Source: Microbacterium croceum
GTDB lineage: Bacteria > Actinomycetota > Actinomycetes > Actinomycetales > Microbacteriaceae
Assembly: GCF_023091245.1 (NCBI RefSeq)
Contig: NZ_JAHWXN010000002.1
Span: 1 to 64,000, forward strand
Reading direction: 5' to 3'
DNA: 64,000 nt
The notes under the pieces were generated by a model. That model did not search any database. It was not told the DNA's origin and saw only the letters and a list, made by a program, of their open reading frames with translations. The position numbers were made by a program, and so were the translations under genes. Numbering within the stretch: position 1 is the stretch's first letter; each line of letters begins with the position of its first letter. Below, piece by piece: positions 49,966-58,301 of this stretch.

Positions 49966-51234
49966 GTGAGCGGTGCATCGACGATCCTGAGACAGTTCGG
50001 GCCGATGGTGTATCTGCCGACCGTGCTCTTCTCCCTCGGCGAGGGCGCCGTGATCCCGCTGATCCCCGTGATCGCCGCGCGGATGGGGGCCGATGTCGCC
50101 TTCGCCGCCCTCGTGGCATCCGCACTGGTGGTAGGGCAGCTGTGCGGCAACCTGCCCGCCGGCTGGGCGGTCGCCCGGATCGGCGAGCGCTTCACGATGG
50201 TGATCGCCGGGCTGGTATCGATGGCCGCCGCGGCGGGGATGATCTTCGCGCCGTCGATCGGTGTGCTCGCGGCCTCTGTCTTCCTGCTCGGATTCTGCGC
50301 TGCGGCGTTCGGACTCGCGCGTCACGCGTTCATGACCACCCGGGTGCCGGTGGCGTTCCGGGCGCGTGCGCTGTCGCTGCTCGGCGGCAGCTTCCGACTC
50401 GGCATCTTCATCGGGCCGTTCGTGGCGGCAGGACTCCTGCAGCTCTTCGACGCGGAAGCGGCCGCGATCTGGTTCTTCGTGGGCTGCCTGGTGCTGATGG
50501 TGCTCCTGGTCCTCGTCGGTCCGGATCCGGAGAAGGACATCCCGCCGATCACCCGCCCGTCTGCGCGGTCGTTCATCGAGGACTCCGGCGAGCCGGTGAG
50601 CGGTGCGATCCCGACCGTCGAACGCGCGGGCATCTTCCGCACCATGTGGCGGCAGCGTGCCGTGCTCGGCCGGCTCGGACTCGCGGCGGCGTCGCTCTCG
50701 GCCGTACGGTCGGCGCGCCAGGTCGTGCTCCCGCTGTGGGGGCTGTCGCTCGGGCTGGATGCCTCCACGATCGCCCTGGTGGTCGGCGTCTCCGGTGCGA
50801 TCGACTTCGCCCTGTTCTACGCGAGCGGGCAGGTGATGGACCGGTTCGGACGCCTCTGGGCGGCGATGCCGGCAATGGTGCTGATGGCCGCCGCCTTCCT
50901 CGCCCTCTCCTTCACGCACGACGGTGATGCGGCCGTGCTCTGGTACGGCATGTTCGCCGCAATGCTCGGCGTCGGCAACGGACTCTCCAGCGGCATCCTG
51001 CTCACTCTCGGCGCCGACGTCGCTCCCAAGCGCGACCCCGCACCGTTCCTGGGGTCGTGGCGCACGCTGACGGATGCCGGCGGTGCGATCGCCCCACTGC
51101 TGATATCCGGGATCATCGCGATCGCCTCGCTGCCGATCGCCGCCGCCGCGATGGGCGTCGTAGGTCTGCTCGGAGCCGCCGGATTCCTGCGGTGGATCCC
51201 GCGGTTCGTCCCGCGGTCGAAAACCCGAGACTGA
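49966..51234 (+). CDS. MFS transporter
   Basis: A 422-residue major facilitator with twelve predicted helices. The inter-helix 2/3 loop (GNLPAGWAVARIGERFTM) matches the GxLaDrxGrr motif, and a second copy is DRFGRLWA. The central loop (~190-215) is charged. The substrate is unknown; drug or sugar efflux relatives share these motifs. The GTG start is six bases after TAGCCT (49954-49959), a leaderless layout. Confidence 0.85.
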   Translation: MSGASTILRQFGPMVYLPTVLFSLGEGAVIPLIPVIAARMGADVAFAALVASALVVGQLCGNLPAGWAVARIGERFTMVIAGLVSMAAAAGMIFAPSIGVLAASVFLLGFCAAAFGLARHAFMTTRVPVAFRARALSLLGGSFRLGIFIGPFVAAGLLQLFDAEAAAIWFFVGCLVLMVLLVLVGPDPEKDIPPITRPSARSFIEDSGEPVSGAIPTVERAGIFRTMWRQRAVLGRLGLAAASLSAVRSARQVVLPLWGLSLGLDASTIALVVGVSGAIDFALFYASGQVMDRFGRLWAAMPAMVLMAAAFLALSFTHDGDAAVLWYGMFAAMLGVGNGLSSGILLTLGADVAPKRDPAPFLGSWRTLTDAGGAIAPLLISGIIAIASLPIAAAAMGVVGLLGAAGFLRWIPRFVPRSKTRD

Positions 51235-51316
51235 CGCGGGCTGAGCGCGTCGACATCACGACGGCGTTGCGATGACACCGCGCTGCTGAGAGAGTGGCAG
51301 TTCGAGGAGGTCGATT

Positions 51317-51505
51317 ATGGAGCCACACCAGCAGGAATTCAGTCAGATGCCGGGCATCAACGATAATCCCCTCGGCGCCTCCTTCCGCCAGCTCTCGGAA
51401 GAGGACACGAAGCCGCGCGCGATGCTCTGGTCGTCGATCAGTGTCGGACTGCTCGTCGTGGCGGTCGGCGTGTACTTCCTCGGCGACTGGCTCGGCTGGT
51501 TCTGA
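51317..51505 (+). CDS. Small single-helix membrane protein
   Basis: A 62-residue protein: a soluble N-terminus (NDNPLGASFRQLSEEDTKPRA) and one C-terminal membrane helix (MLWSSISVGLLVVAVGVYFLGDWLGWF region). GAGGAGG is placed ideally before ATG. Function unknown. It follows the MFS gene by 82 bp on the same strand. Confidence 0.75.
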   Translation: MEPHQQEFSQMPGINDNPLGASFRQLSEEDTKPRAMLWSSISVGLLVVAVGVYFLGDWLGWF

Positions 51506-51841
51506 GCCGAACTCGCCTCGATAAACACGCCTCCCGCGCGCGTTACTCGAAGTAGGCCTCCCACTCCGCACCGGCGATGAGGAGTTCCCGAATGCCGCGC
51601 TTCGTTTCGCCGTGGCCGTGATGCGGCCCTCTACTCTGCCGAGCGATCCGACACCTCCAGGCGCCGTTGCTGTGGCCATTGGACTCCGCCACGCTGAACG
51701 CCCTCTCGCGAATGAACAGACCCCCACCTAGCGCCTCTAGCCAGGTGGGGGTCTGTAGTCCCGTATTCAGTTCGCTTAAAGCGCCGGAGTCTTCCCCTGG
51801 CTCTGGCCCCTGCGCAACCAGCGCTCAACCTGGACTGTCGA
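51506..51841. other. Intergenic region with orphan hairpin and possible gene tail
   Basis: A 13-bp perfect stem, CAGACCCCCACCT / AGGTGGGGGTCTG (51717-51755), with a 13-base loop is the main feature; it is terminator-like for either strand. On the minus strand, an open frame of about 58 codons ends at 51543 with a coding-like tail (IRELLIAGAEWEAYFE), possibly the 3' remnant of a lost gene. Composition becomes more A/T-rich toward 51841. Nothing else is supported. Confidence 0.4.
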
Positions 51842-52093
51842 CTAGAACCTTGCGGTGAAAAGCGTAAGGGCGACGCCCAGACACAAAAGCAACCCACCGA
51901 TGGCGACACTCGCAAACAGTCTTCTGAACGTGCCGTGCGTTACAACAGCAAGAACGATATTTGCAGCGAGGAGCGCCAGGCCGAGGGGAAGGACGAACAT
52001 CAACGATCCGAATGTGACAATGCCCCCGAGTACGATAGCTACATAGATCAATCGTGTACGCGCGTGGTTCGACGTATTCGTGACTTCGGACAT
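51842..52093 (-). CDS. Small membrane protein, accessory
   Basis: An 83-residue protein with two to three hydrophobic segments (RLIYVAIVLGGIVTFGSLMFVLPLGLALLAANIVLAVVTHG, then SVAIGGLLLCLGVALTL). No family recognised. The A/T content is higher than in flanking genes. It starts 9 bp after the secreted four-cysteine protein gene, so the two are probably co-expressed and may act together. Confidence 0.6.
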   Translation of the reverse strand: MSEVTNTSNHARTRLIYVAIVLGGIVTFGSLMFVLPLGLALLAANIVLAVVTHGTFRRLFASVAIGGLLLCLGVALTLFTARF

Positions 52094-52102
52094 GGTACGA
52101 CC

Positions 52103-52798
52103 TTAGTAGATTGAGCAAACCACGGTCAGAGACTTGCCTCCGTTTCCATGGCCGTTGAGACGCAGGCAAGGACGATACTCCTGAAGGTCTATTCCTCCCG
52201 CACCGAAGATCATCTTGCGCTGAGCCCAAATACGAGCTTGACCGCCGTAGACGCCTGCGCCTTTATCGATCTGGCCCGCGTCGCGCCACCCAATCACTCC
52301 GATAGTTGACCACGAGCGGGAGAACGTTGCAGAAGTGGCACGAGTCCCGTTGCCGCACCATTTCCCCTCGGTATGGATGTCGTACAACCCGATATTCGCG
52401 GCGGAGTACGCCGTTCGCCTGACATAGCCTCCCCAGCAACCGCTCGCCGCGGCGACCGCAGACTGCGCTTCGGCCATCGACGCGTAGTCCGAACCAACAG
52501 TGCCAGACTTGACGGCCGCGGCACTGCGAGCATCGAGGGGTGTCAGCGTGACCGTCACAACCTCGTCAACCGGCAGAAAATAGTCCGTGAAGGCGATTTG
52601 GTCTTCCAATGGCAAGGCGTCAAAGGTTGCCAGGGGATCCGACGACGAATCGAGCAGCTCGTAGGTTTCCTGCGCTGCACCAGCATCGGAGCCGGTCTCG
52701 CTGTCGCTCGCGAAGGCGGGGCCAGATCCCATCGTCGCCGTGCCGACGATGCCCGCTACGGCCACCCAGCCGAGCGCAGCTTTCAAACGTCGCTTCAT
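52103..52798 (-). CDS. Secreted four-cysteine protein, unknown function
   Basis: A 231-residue exported protein. A Sec signal peptide (MKRRLKAALGWVAVAGIVGT) with likely cleavage after AFA is followed by an acidic segment (~32-70), a linker, and a C-terminal domain (~115-231) rich in Gly, Trp and Tyr with four cysteines (SGCWGGY, KWCGNG, RPCLRL, VVCSIY), which could form two disulfides. No catalytic motif is recognised. GAAGGAG precedes ATG. Codon use is less G/C-biased than in neighbours, suggesting transfer. Candidates include a secreted toxin, lectin or inhibitor, with the small membrane protein as immunity or anchor; this is speculation from layout. Confidence 0.7.
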   Translation of the reverse strand: MKRRLKAALGWVAVAGIVGTATMGSGPAFASDSETGSDAGAAQETYELLDSSSDPLATFDALPLEDQIAFTDYFLPVDEVVTVTLTPLDARSAAAVKSGTVGSDYASMAEAQSAVAAASGCWGGYVRRTAYSAANIGLYDIHTEGKWCGNGTRATSATFSRSWSTIGVIGWRDAGQIDKGAGVYGGQARIWAQRKMIFGAGGIDLQEYRPCLRLNGHGNGGKSLTVVCSIY

Positions 52799-53558
52799 GG
52801 TATCTCCTTCGAATCTCCATCGAGTTGATTGATTTGAACTACCTTAGGCGACCGGACTAGAGCAAGTCTGTAGACCATTTAGGGAACAAATTGCTATATA
52901 TTGGCTCTGTTCGTGCTGGATCAGGACGCAAAGAATCTGGGAGGCGCCTGCGCTCGACTTTGCGCGGTCCGCGTCTACGAACTCTGACAAGGCACGTTTC
53001 TCGGCCATCCTCCGATGCTCGGATGGTGAGACGCCGACACACTCCTTGTACGTCAACGCTGTCGTCTCGGCGAACAACAGGCTGACGATCACGCGTATCC
53101 CTGCGATGAAGCGCCGCAATCCAACTTCGTAGATGAGGAGCTGAGCTGCTAGTTGTGATGCCCAGGGACGTTGTTGCGTGAATCGCGCGTGAGCTGTTGC
53201 GAGGTGACGGCCTCCGGTTGCGAGAGTGGAGCCGTCTAGTCGATCATTCGCGTCGACGTGACCAAGTTCGGCAACGACCACATGCTCAACCAGGCAGGCA
53301 GCAACCGGCCTCAAGAGCCCCTGTGGCCGCCGACAGTTGCATCCTGGCGCTTCGCGCAGCCGAGGCCCGGAAGTCTCAAAGGCCTCCTGGACGCGACCCG
53401 ACATCTCGTACGCACCAAGCAACCTGCTGCGTCGCCCCGTGATGCGCCGCTCGTCGAGCTGATCAGAGAACCGTTCATCGATCCAGATGTCGCCGACCTC
53501 TTCCGCCCACTGGTGAAGACGGCGTCGTTAGTTCCATTCCTATCCCTCTCTGACGCCG
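52799..53558. other. Accessory region without confident genes
   Basis: A 760-bp stretch of lower G/C between the secreted-protein gene and the tad cluster. It contains a ~229-codon minus-strand open frame (listed separately) and a competing plus-strand frame from 53258 that runs into the tad genes. No RNA gene, IS terminal repeat or integrase motif was recognised. Confidence 0.45.
52844..53531 (-). pseudogene. Open frame of unknown status, possible gene remnant
   Basis: A minus-strand frame stays open for about 229 codons in a region where A/T content should give frequent stops, and the part near 52920-53160 has G/C-biased third positions. It reads HQWAEEVGDIWIDERFSDQLDE near its beginning and FAETTALTYKECVGVSPSEH further on. 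There is no plausible start or ribosome site at its 5' end, so it looks like the 5'-truncated remains of a gene. No family recognised. Confidence 0.25.
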
Positions 53559-53993
53559 TCAGCGCAGCGCCGTACGGCTCGTCGCGGTGGACTCCAGTGG
53601 CACCCCGTCCGGGACGAAGGGCGCGAACAAAGGTGGATGCCACGGCGCGGCCATCGTCACCCGGGCGGAGACGCCGTCCGGAGTGTCTGCGGCGACGAGA
53701 CTCGCATCGCCGGGCATCACGGCGATCAGCGCCAGTGCTTGGTCGCGCACCCCGGTGTCGGTCAGTTCCGCCCGCACGCTCTCGCCCTCGGCCACCAGGG
53801 TGAAGCCGTCGGCTCCGGCGAGCGCGGCGGCGTCGGCGAGGGCATCCAGTCTCTTTTGCGAAATGTAGAGATCGGTGGCGCAGACGCAGACGAAGAGCAG
53901 CGACAGAGCGAGGAGCACGTAGCCGAGCGTGAGCAGCAGCACGCTGCCCTCCTCTCCCCCGCGCTCGCCCCTTCCTCCGTGAGAACGCCTCAC
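53559..53993 (-). CDS. TadE-like / Rv3654c-type pilus assembly protein
   Basis: A 144-residue protein of the helicase/secretion-neighbourhood TadE-like group: a single N-terminal membrane helix (GSVLLLTLGYVLLALSLLFVCVCATDL) followed by the KRLDALADAAALAGADG segment typical of pseudopilin-like proteins. The GTG at 53993 overlaps the preceding stop (GTGA). Last gene of the tad cluster. Confidence 0.8.
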   Translation of the reverse strand: MRRSHGGRGERGGEEGSVLLLTLGYVLLALSLLFVCVCATDLYISQKRLDALADAAALAGADGFTLVAEGESVRAELTDTGVRDQALALIAVMPGDASLVAADTPDGVSARVTMAAPWHPPLFAPFVPDGVPLESTATSRTALR

Positions 53994-54445
53994 TGCGCGC
54001 CCCACAGCCGCGACACCTTCTGCACCGCCGATGCCTCGACCGGGATCGACAGCGCACGGTCGAGTCCGAACACGGCAGGGACGAACGGGAGGCTGACCCG
54101 GGCACCGATCGTCACGGTGACCGTGGCCCCCGACGACGGGCAGTCCGCGCCCGCCGGCACGCACGCCACCGAGACCTGCACGTCGTCCGGATCGAGTCCG
54201 TACTCCTCGGTGATCCCCTCCAGCACCGCCTCCCCTCGGATGGCGGCGGTGTCGGCATCCGAGGCCAGTGCGATGACCCGCGCGGTGTGGCGCGCGGCAG
54301 CCTCCGCCCCGAGCGTTTGCTCCTGGATCACACCGAGCACGATCACCAGATAGACGAGCGGCACCAGCAGGATCACTCCGACCGTGATGAACTCCAACGC
54401 CGCTGACCCGTCGTCATTCGTCGCCCAGGCTCTCCTCCGGCGCAT
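53990..54445 (-). CDS. TadE family pilus-assembly protein
   Basis: A 151-residue minor pseudopilin-like protein with the TadE opening DDGSAALEFITVGVILLVPLVYLVIVLG and a soluble extracytoplasmic domain containing one Cys pair (VACVPAGADCP). It overlaps the previous tadE gene by 32 bp. Confidence 0.85.
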   Translation of the reverse strand: MRRRRAWATNDDGSAALEFITVGVILLVPLVYLVIVLGVIQEQTLGAEAAARHTARVIALASDADTAAIRGEAVLEGITEEYGLDPDDVQVSVACVPAGADCPSSGATVTVTIGARVSLPFVPAVFGLDRALSIPVEASAVQKVSRLWGAQ

Positions 54446-54815
54446 GCGCCTCGACCTCCAATCCGTAGGGGATACCGAGCAGCCCGATCACCGGCAGGAT
54501 CGTGCGCACCCGCACGTCGACCGTGGCTTGCCCCTGCACATCAGAGCGCTGGACGCTGATCTCCTCGGCATACTCCGCTCCGACGGCCCGCGTGATCGCG
54601 ATCCGGGTGCGCTCCGCTCCCTCCGCGAGAGTCGTATCGGCGAGCGCCGCGTAGTACGCGCCCTCGACAGCCGAGTCGTGCACCACATTGCGCACGTACA
54701 CAGCAACCGCGAGCTGCAGCACCGCGAGCGTGAGCACCGTGAGCAGCGTTCCCACGAGGAGGAACTCCACCGGACTCGACCCGCGGTCGTCGGAGAACGC
54801 ACGAGCAACGCTCAC
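54414..54815 (-). CDS. TadE family pilus-assembly protein
   Basis: A 133-residue protein with DDRGSSPVEFLLVGTLLTVLTLAVLQLAVAVYVRN, the conserved Glu-containing membrane entry of TadE/TadG proteins. It is encoded directly after the 65-residue pilin-like gene and overlaps the next tadE gene. Confidence 0.85.
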   Translation of the reverse strand: MSVARAFSDDRGSSPVEFLLVGTLLTVLTLAVLQLAVAVYVRNVVHDSAVEGAYYAALADTTLAEGAERTRIAITRAVGAEYAEEISVQRSDVQGQATVDVRVRTILPVIGLLGIPYGLEVEAHAPEESLGDE

Positions 54816-54816
54816 G

Positions 54817-55014
54817 TCAGAGCCCGGAGACTCGTTGGATCGCCTGCTCGAAGAGCGCGGAGAGCGCGGGCCCGGCGACCGCCCAGATCAGCACCACGAG
54901 GCCCGCCGTCATGAGCGTTACCAGCACCCATCCGGGCACGTCGCCGCGCTCATCTTCGGCAAGATCGCGCAGCCGGGCAATCGCATCCGTCCGCCAGCGT
55001 CGAAGGGTCGTCAT
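54817..55014 (-). CDS. Small Flp pilin-like protein (candidate)
   Basis: A 65-residue protein with a charged N-terminus ending in LAEDERGDVPG and a single hydrophobic helix (WVLVTLMTAGLVVLIWAVAGPAL). Size and position in the tad cluster suggest the Flp-type structural pilin, although the classic cleavage motif G-x(3)-E-Y is not obvious. Homologs occupy the same place in other actinobacterial tad loci. Role inferred. Confidence 0.65.
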   Translation of the reverse strand: MTTLRRWRTDAIARLRDLAEDERGDVPGWVLVTLMTAGLVVLIWAVAGPALSALFEQAIQRVSGL

Positions 55015-55035
55015 GGTCTTCCTTTCTCGGAGCGG

Positions 55036-55974
55036 TCAGCTGATGCCGAGCCGCAAGATGAACAAGCCGGGGTAGATCGCGAACAGGACGGACAGCGGCA
55101 GGATGAGGAACACCAACGGCAGGAGCATGAAGATCTCCTTGCGTCCTGCCTGTTCGATGAGGGTCCGCTTCGCGTCCTCCCGCGCATCTGCCGCTTGGGC
55201 GTGCAGCACCCCGGCCAGCGGCGCACCCCGCTCGAGCGCCGCGATCACCTGGTCGACTGCGCGCGTCAGCCCTGGCAGCTGCAGTCGCGCTGCCATCGCG
55301 GCGAGCGCCTCGGCGAGCGGCGAACCGGTGTTCACCGCGAGCACCACCTGGCGCAGCTCACCGGTCAACTCCCCCGAGCCGACGGTCGTGACCCGCCGCA
55401 GCGAGTCGAGGAAGCCCTCACCCGCAGAAAGGCAGAGCGCGAGGAACTCCAGCATCGTCGGCAGCTCCTCCGTCAGCCGAGCACGACGGGAGGCGACGCG
55501 TGCCGAGAGCTGCATGTCGTACGCGACACCGGCGAGCGCTCCGGCCAGCAGAGGCAGCACCGCGATCGGGGCGGTCATCCGGTCGGCGAGCACGAGGACG
55601 ATCAGCACGATCGCTCCCAGTGCGATCCCCGCCAGCATCCAGCCGAGCTGTCTGCCACGGAAGGCGGACGGGTCGATCGGCGAGCCCGCCTGCGCGAGCC
55701 GCTGTCGGAGCGCGTCGCCGCCGCCGACCAGACGCTCGAACGCCCCCTGTGCCCGTTGCCAGAGCGTGCGACCACCGACCGGCAGCACGCCCGCGGTCGG
55801 GAGGATGCCACGCGGCAGGTCCTCGTCAGCGACCACATCGCGGATGTAGGGGGCGATACGCACCGCGAGCGACGGCGCCCGCCACCGCGGCAACGCCGAC
55901 ATCAGAGCCAGCGCTCCGGCACCGAACGCTCCGCCGAGCAGCACCGCGTTCGCGATCGCCGTGACGCCGTTCAT
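55036..55974 (-). CDS. TadC-like type II/IV secretion F-domain membrane protein
   Basis: Inner-membrane platform protein of Flp pilus assembly; 312 residues. The T2SSF domain is in the C-terminal half (LPTMLEFLALCLSAGEGFLDSLRRV, then KEIFMLLPLVFLILPLSVLFAIYPG). The ATG at 55974 overlaps the tadB stop (ATGA). Confidence 0.88.
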   Translation of the reverse strand: MNGVTAIANAVLLGGAFGAGALALMSALPRWRAPSLAVRIAPYIRDVVADEDLPRGILPTAGVLPVGGRTLWQRAQGAFERLVGGGDALRQRLAQAGSPIDPSAFRGRQLGWMLAGIALGAIVLIVLVLADRMTAPIAVLPLLAGALAGVAYDMQLSARVASRRARLTEELPTMLEFLALCLSAGEGFLDSLRRVTTVGSGELTGELRQVVLAVNTGSPLAEALAAMAARLQLPGLTRAVDQVIAALERGAPLAGVLHAQAADAREDAKRTLIEQAGRKEIFMLLPLVFLILPLSVLFAIYPGLFILRLGIS

Positions 55975-56828
55975 CCGAACCACCGCCGCGGCTCCGCCAG
56001 TCGGCCGATGCGGATCATGATGCGGAACGCCACCACCGACACGACGGCTCCGATGCAGATGACGAGCATCCCTTCCGGCGTGCCGTACGCGGAGGCACCT
56101 TCCGGGCGCATCACGAGCAGCCCCAGGATGACCCACGGCGCCACCGCCCCGAGCACGGCGGCACCCCGGATCCACGACTGACGCGCCTCCACTTCACCGC
56201 GCAGTGCCGCATCGGCGCGCACCGACGCGGACAGCGCCCGCAGCACGTTCGTGAGCTCCGTCCCGCCGACCTGGCGTGCCATCCGGAGGGTCTCGACGAT
56301 GCGGTCGCCGATCGGGTCCGCGAGAGCGACCTTGAGCCGATCGAGACTCGCCTCGAAGCGGCCCGTCGCCTGCAGGTCGCGGGCGAAAACGGCGAAAGCG
56401 GGGCGAAGCATCGCCGGCGCGGAGGTGCCGAGCCCGGCCACGGCGTCCGGCAGCGAGAGCCCCACCCGGATCGAGGCGACGAGCAGATCGCAGACGTCGG
56501 GCCAGAGCTGTCGCCGGAGCCGTCGCAGACGGACCCGTCGCGCCCGCAGGAACAGCACCGGCGCCACGGCGCCCGCGACGCCGGCGAGGAGAGAGAGAAC
56601 AGGGATCGTCGTGAGCAACCACGCCACAGCTGCGGCGACCATCGCCGCAGCAGCGATCGCGCTCACGATCGTGCGCCGCCCGAGTGCAGCGAGTCCGGCT
56701 TCCTCCTGCAGCCGTGCGAGGCGCCCCCTTCGCGGAGACGATTCCGCTCTGGCGCGCGGCGGCCACATCCACGGCGAGACGCTCAGGAGCACGCCGGCGG
56801 CAAGGAGAGCGCCGAGCAGCAGGGTCAC
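55971..56828 (-). CDS. TadB-like type II/IV secretion F-domain membrane protein
   Basis: A 285-residue partner platform protein with three or four membrane helices and the T2SSF core LWPDVCDLLVASIRVGLSLPDAVAGLG, then MARQVGGTELTNVLRALSASV. It overlaps the ATPase gene by 4 bp, consistent with a co-assembled complex. Confidence 0.88.
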   Translation of the reverse strand: MTLLLGALLAAGVLLSVSPWMWPPRARAESSPRRGRLARLQEEAGLAALGRRTIVSAIAAAAMVAAAVAWLLTTIPVLSLLAGVAGAVAPVLFLRARRVRLRRLRRQLWPDVCDLLVASIRVGLSLPDAVAGLGTSAPAMLRPAFAVFARDLQATGRFEASLDRLKVALADPIGDRIVETLRMARQVGGTELTNVLRALSASVRADAALRGEVEARQSWIRGAAVLGAVAPWVILGLLVMRPEGASAYGTPEGMLVICIGAVVSVVAFRIMIRIGRLAEPRRWFG

Positions 56829-58018
56829 GACAGGACCTCGGAACGCCGCAGCGCCGCGGAGCGCCCTCCGGCGGCGAGCGCGTCAGGCGCAGCCGAGTAG
56901 ATCGACCGGGCGATGATGCGCCCGTCTCTGACGTCACCGGTCGGCGCGATCACCTCCTGCACACGGCGGCGTCCGACCGCATCCCGTTCGCAGTGCACCA
57001 CGAGCCCGACTGCCGCGGCGAGCGCGGGCGCGACGAATGCGCGATCGATATTGCGTCCGGCCAACAGCGGCAGGATCGTCAGCTTCTCGAGCGCCTCGAC
57101 CGCCGAGTTCGCGTGCACTGTTCCCGCCCCGGGAACCCCGGTGTTCAGTGCCAGGATCAGGTCGAGGGCTTCCGCATCTCGCACCTCGCCCACCACCAGC
57201 CGGTCCGGCCGCATGCGCAGAGCCTCCTTCACCAGTCGGCGCAGCGTGATCTCGCCCGTGCCCTCCAGGCTCGCCTGCCGGCCCTGCAGCGCGACCACAT
57301 CGGGCCCGGTGACCGCGAGCTCGAACGTCTCCTCGACCGTGATGATGCGCTGGCGGTCGGCGCAGGAGTCCAGAAGCGCACCGAGCAGCGTGGTCTTTCC
57401 GGCATGCGTGGCGCCGGACACGATCACGCTCACCCCATCGCGCATGGCCGTTTGCAGCAGCGTCGCCAGCGACCGCGGCATCGCTCCTTGCGCGGTGAGC
57501 GCCTCCATCGAGCGGAACTTCGGCAGGAACTTCCTGATGTTGACCGCCCAAGAGCCTCGCACGACATCGGCGATCGCCACGTGCAGGCGAGATCCGTCCG
57601 GGAGCGAGGCGTCGACGAACGGCTGGCTGATGTCGACGCGGCGGCCGGTCGACTGCAGCATCCGCTCCACGAGATCGCGCATCGTCGCATCCGTCAGATG
57701 CAGATCGATCCGCTCCGCGACCCCACCCCGAGCGACGTGCACGTGGGCGGGACCGTTCAGCCAGATCTCCTCGATCTCGGGATCGTCGAGCAGCGGCTGC
57801 AGCACGCCGAAGCCGCTCACCGACGCGAGCACATCGCGCACGCAGGCCGCCTCGTCCTCGATCAGCTGTTCGCCGCGCGAGAGCGCCAGATCGTTGTGTC
57901 GACGCACCTCCGAGACCGCGACACGACGCAGAGCCTCCGGGTCGATCGAGGGGTCGCTGCTCTCCGCACGCAACCGCAGTCGCACGCGCTCGGCGACGAC
58001 GGCAGAGGGGTGATTCAC
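56825..58018 (-). CDS. TadA/CpaF-type secretion ATPase
   Basis: Hexameric ATPase that powers pilus assembly; 397 residues. Walker A is SGATHAGKTTLLGALL, the Asp box and Walker B lie in RMRPDRLVVGEVRDAEALD, and the His box is TVHANSAVEAL. It is the first gene of the cluster tadA-tadB-tadC-pilin-tadE-tadE-tadE-like. No TadZ/CpaE, RcpC or prepilin peptidase gene is in the window. Confidence 0.92.
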   Translation of the reverse strand: MNHPSAVVAERVRLRLRAESSDPSIDPEALRRVAVSEVRRHNDLALSRGEQLIEDEAACVRDVLASVSGFGVLQPLLDDPEIEEIWLNGPAHVHVARGGVAERIDLHLTDATMRDLVERMLQSTGRRVDISQPFVDASLPDGSRLHVAIADVVRGSWAVNIRKFLPKFRSMEALTAQGAMPRSLATLLQTAMRDGVSVIVSGATHAGKTTLLGALLDSCADRQRIITVEETFELAVTGPDVVALQGRQASLEGTGEITLRRLVKEALRMRPDRLVVGEVRDAEALDLILALNTGVPGAGTVHANSAVEALEKLTILPLLAGRNIDRAFVAPALAAAVGLVVHCERDAVGRRRVQEVIAPTGDVRDGRIIARSIYSAAPDALAAGGRSAALRRSEVLS

Positions 58019-58057
58019 CCGTGCATCCTCGCAAGAATCCCGTTCCCGGCTCCGAAG

Positions 58058-58066
58058 TTATCCACA
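58058..58066 (+). promoter_or_regulatory. Perfect DnaA-box 9-mer
   Basis: TTATCCACA, the canonical DnaA box, lies between tadA and tRNA-Leu. Only one copy is seen, so it is not an origin. It may titrate DnaA or be chance. Confidence 0.3.
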
Positions 58067-58153
58067 TGCGGTCTGCGGCGAGCGCGCCGGCGAGCAACTG
58101 CGGGCTGATCCCCAGATTCTCGTTTCGTCTGATCAGTAGACTGATTCCACCGC

Positions 58154-58235
58154 GCGGGAGTGGTGAAATTGGCAGACACGCAGGATTTAGGTTCCTGTGC
58201 CCTAGGGCGTGTGGGTTCAAGTCCCACCTTCCGCA
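58154..58235 (+). tRNA. tRNA-Leu (anticodon TAG)
   Basis: The acceptor arms GCGGGAG and CTTCCGC pair (one G-T), with discriminator A at 58235. The anticodon stem CAGGA/TCCTG encloses the loop TTTAGGT, with anticodon TAG at 58188-58190. The D arm (TGGTGAAATTGG) is typical of class II tRNA-Leu; the variable arm precedes the T arm GTGGGTTCAAGTCCCAC. CCA is not encoded. Confidence 0.97.
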
Positions 58236-58301
58236 CTGATCGATCGCACCGTACGCGCTCGACCTCTTGACCGCCGCACACATCTCCACGACGGGACACC
58301 G

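Noticed and set aside
53258-53803. Plus-strand frame with a VDVTKFGN segment, resembling a transposase motif
   Set aside because: Only that short segment recalls IS integrases; the following Gly-rich and DDE blocks are missing, and its second half is antisense to the TadE-like gene.
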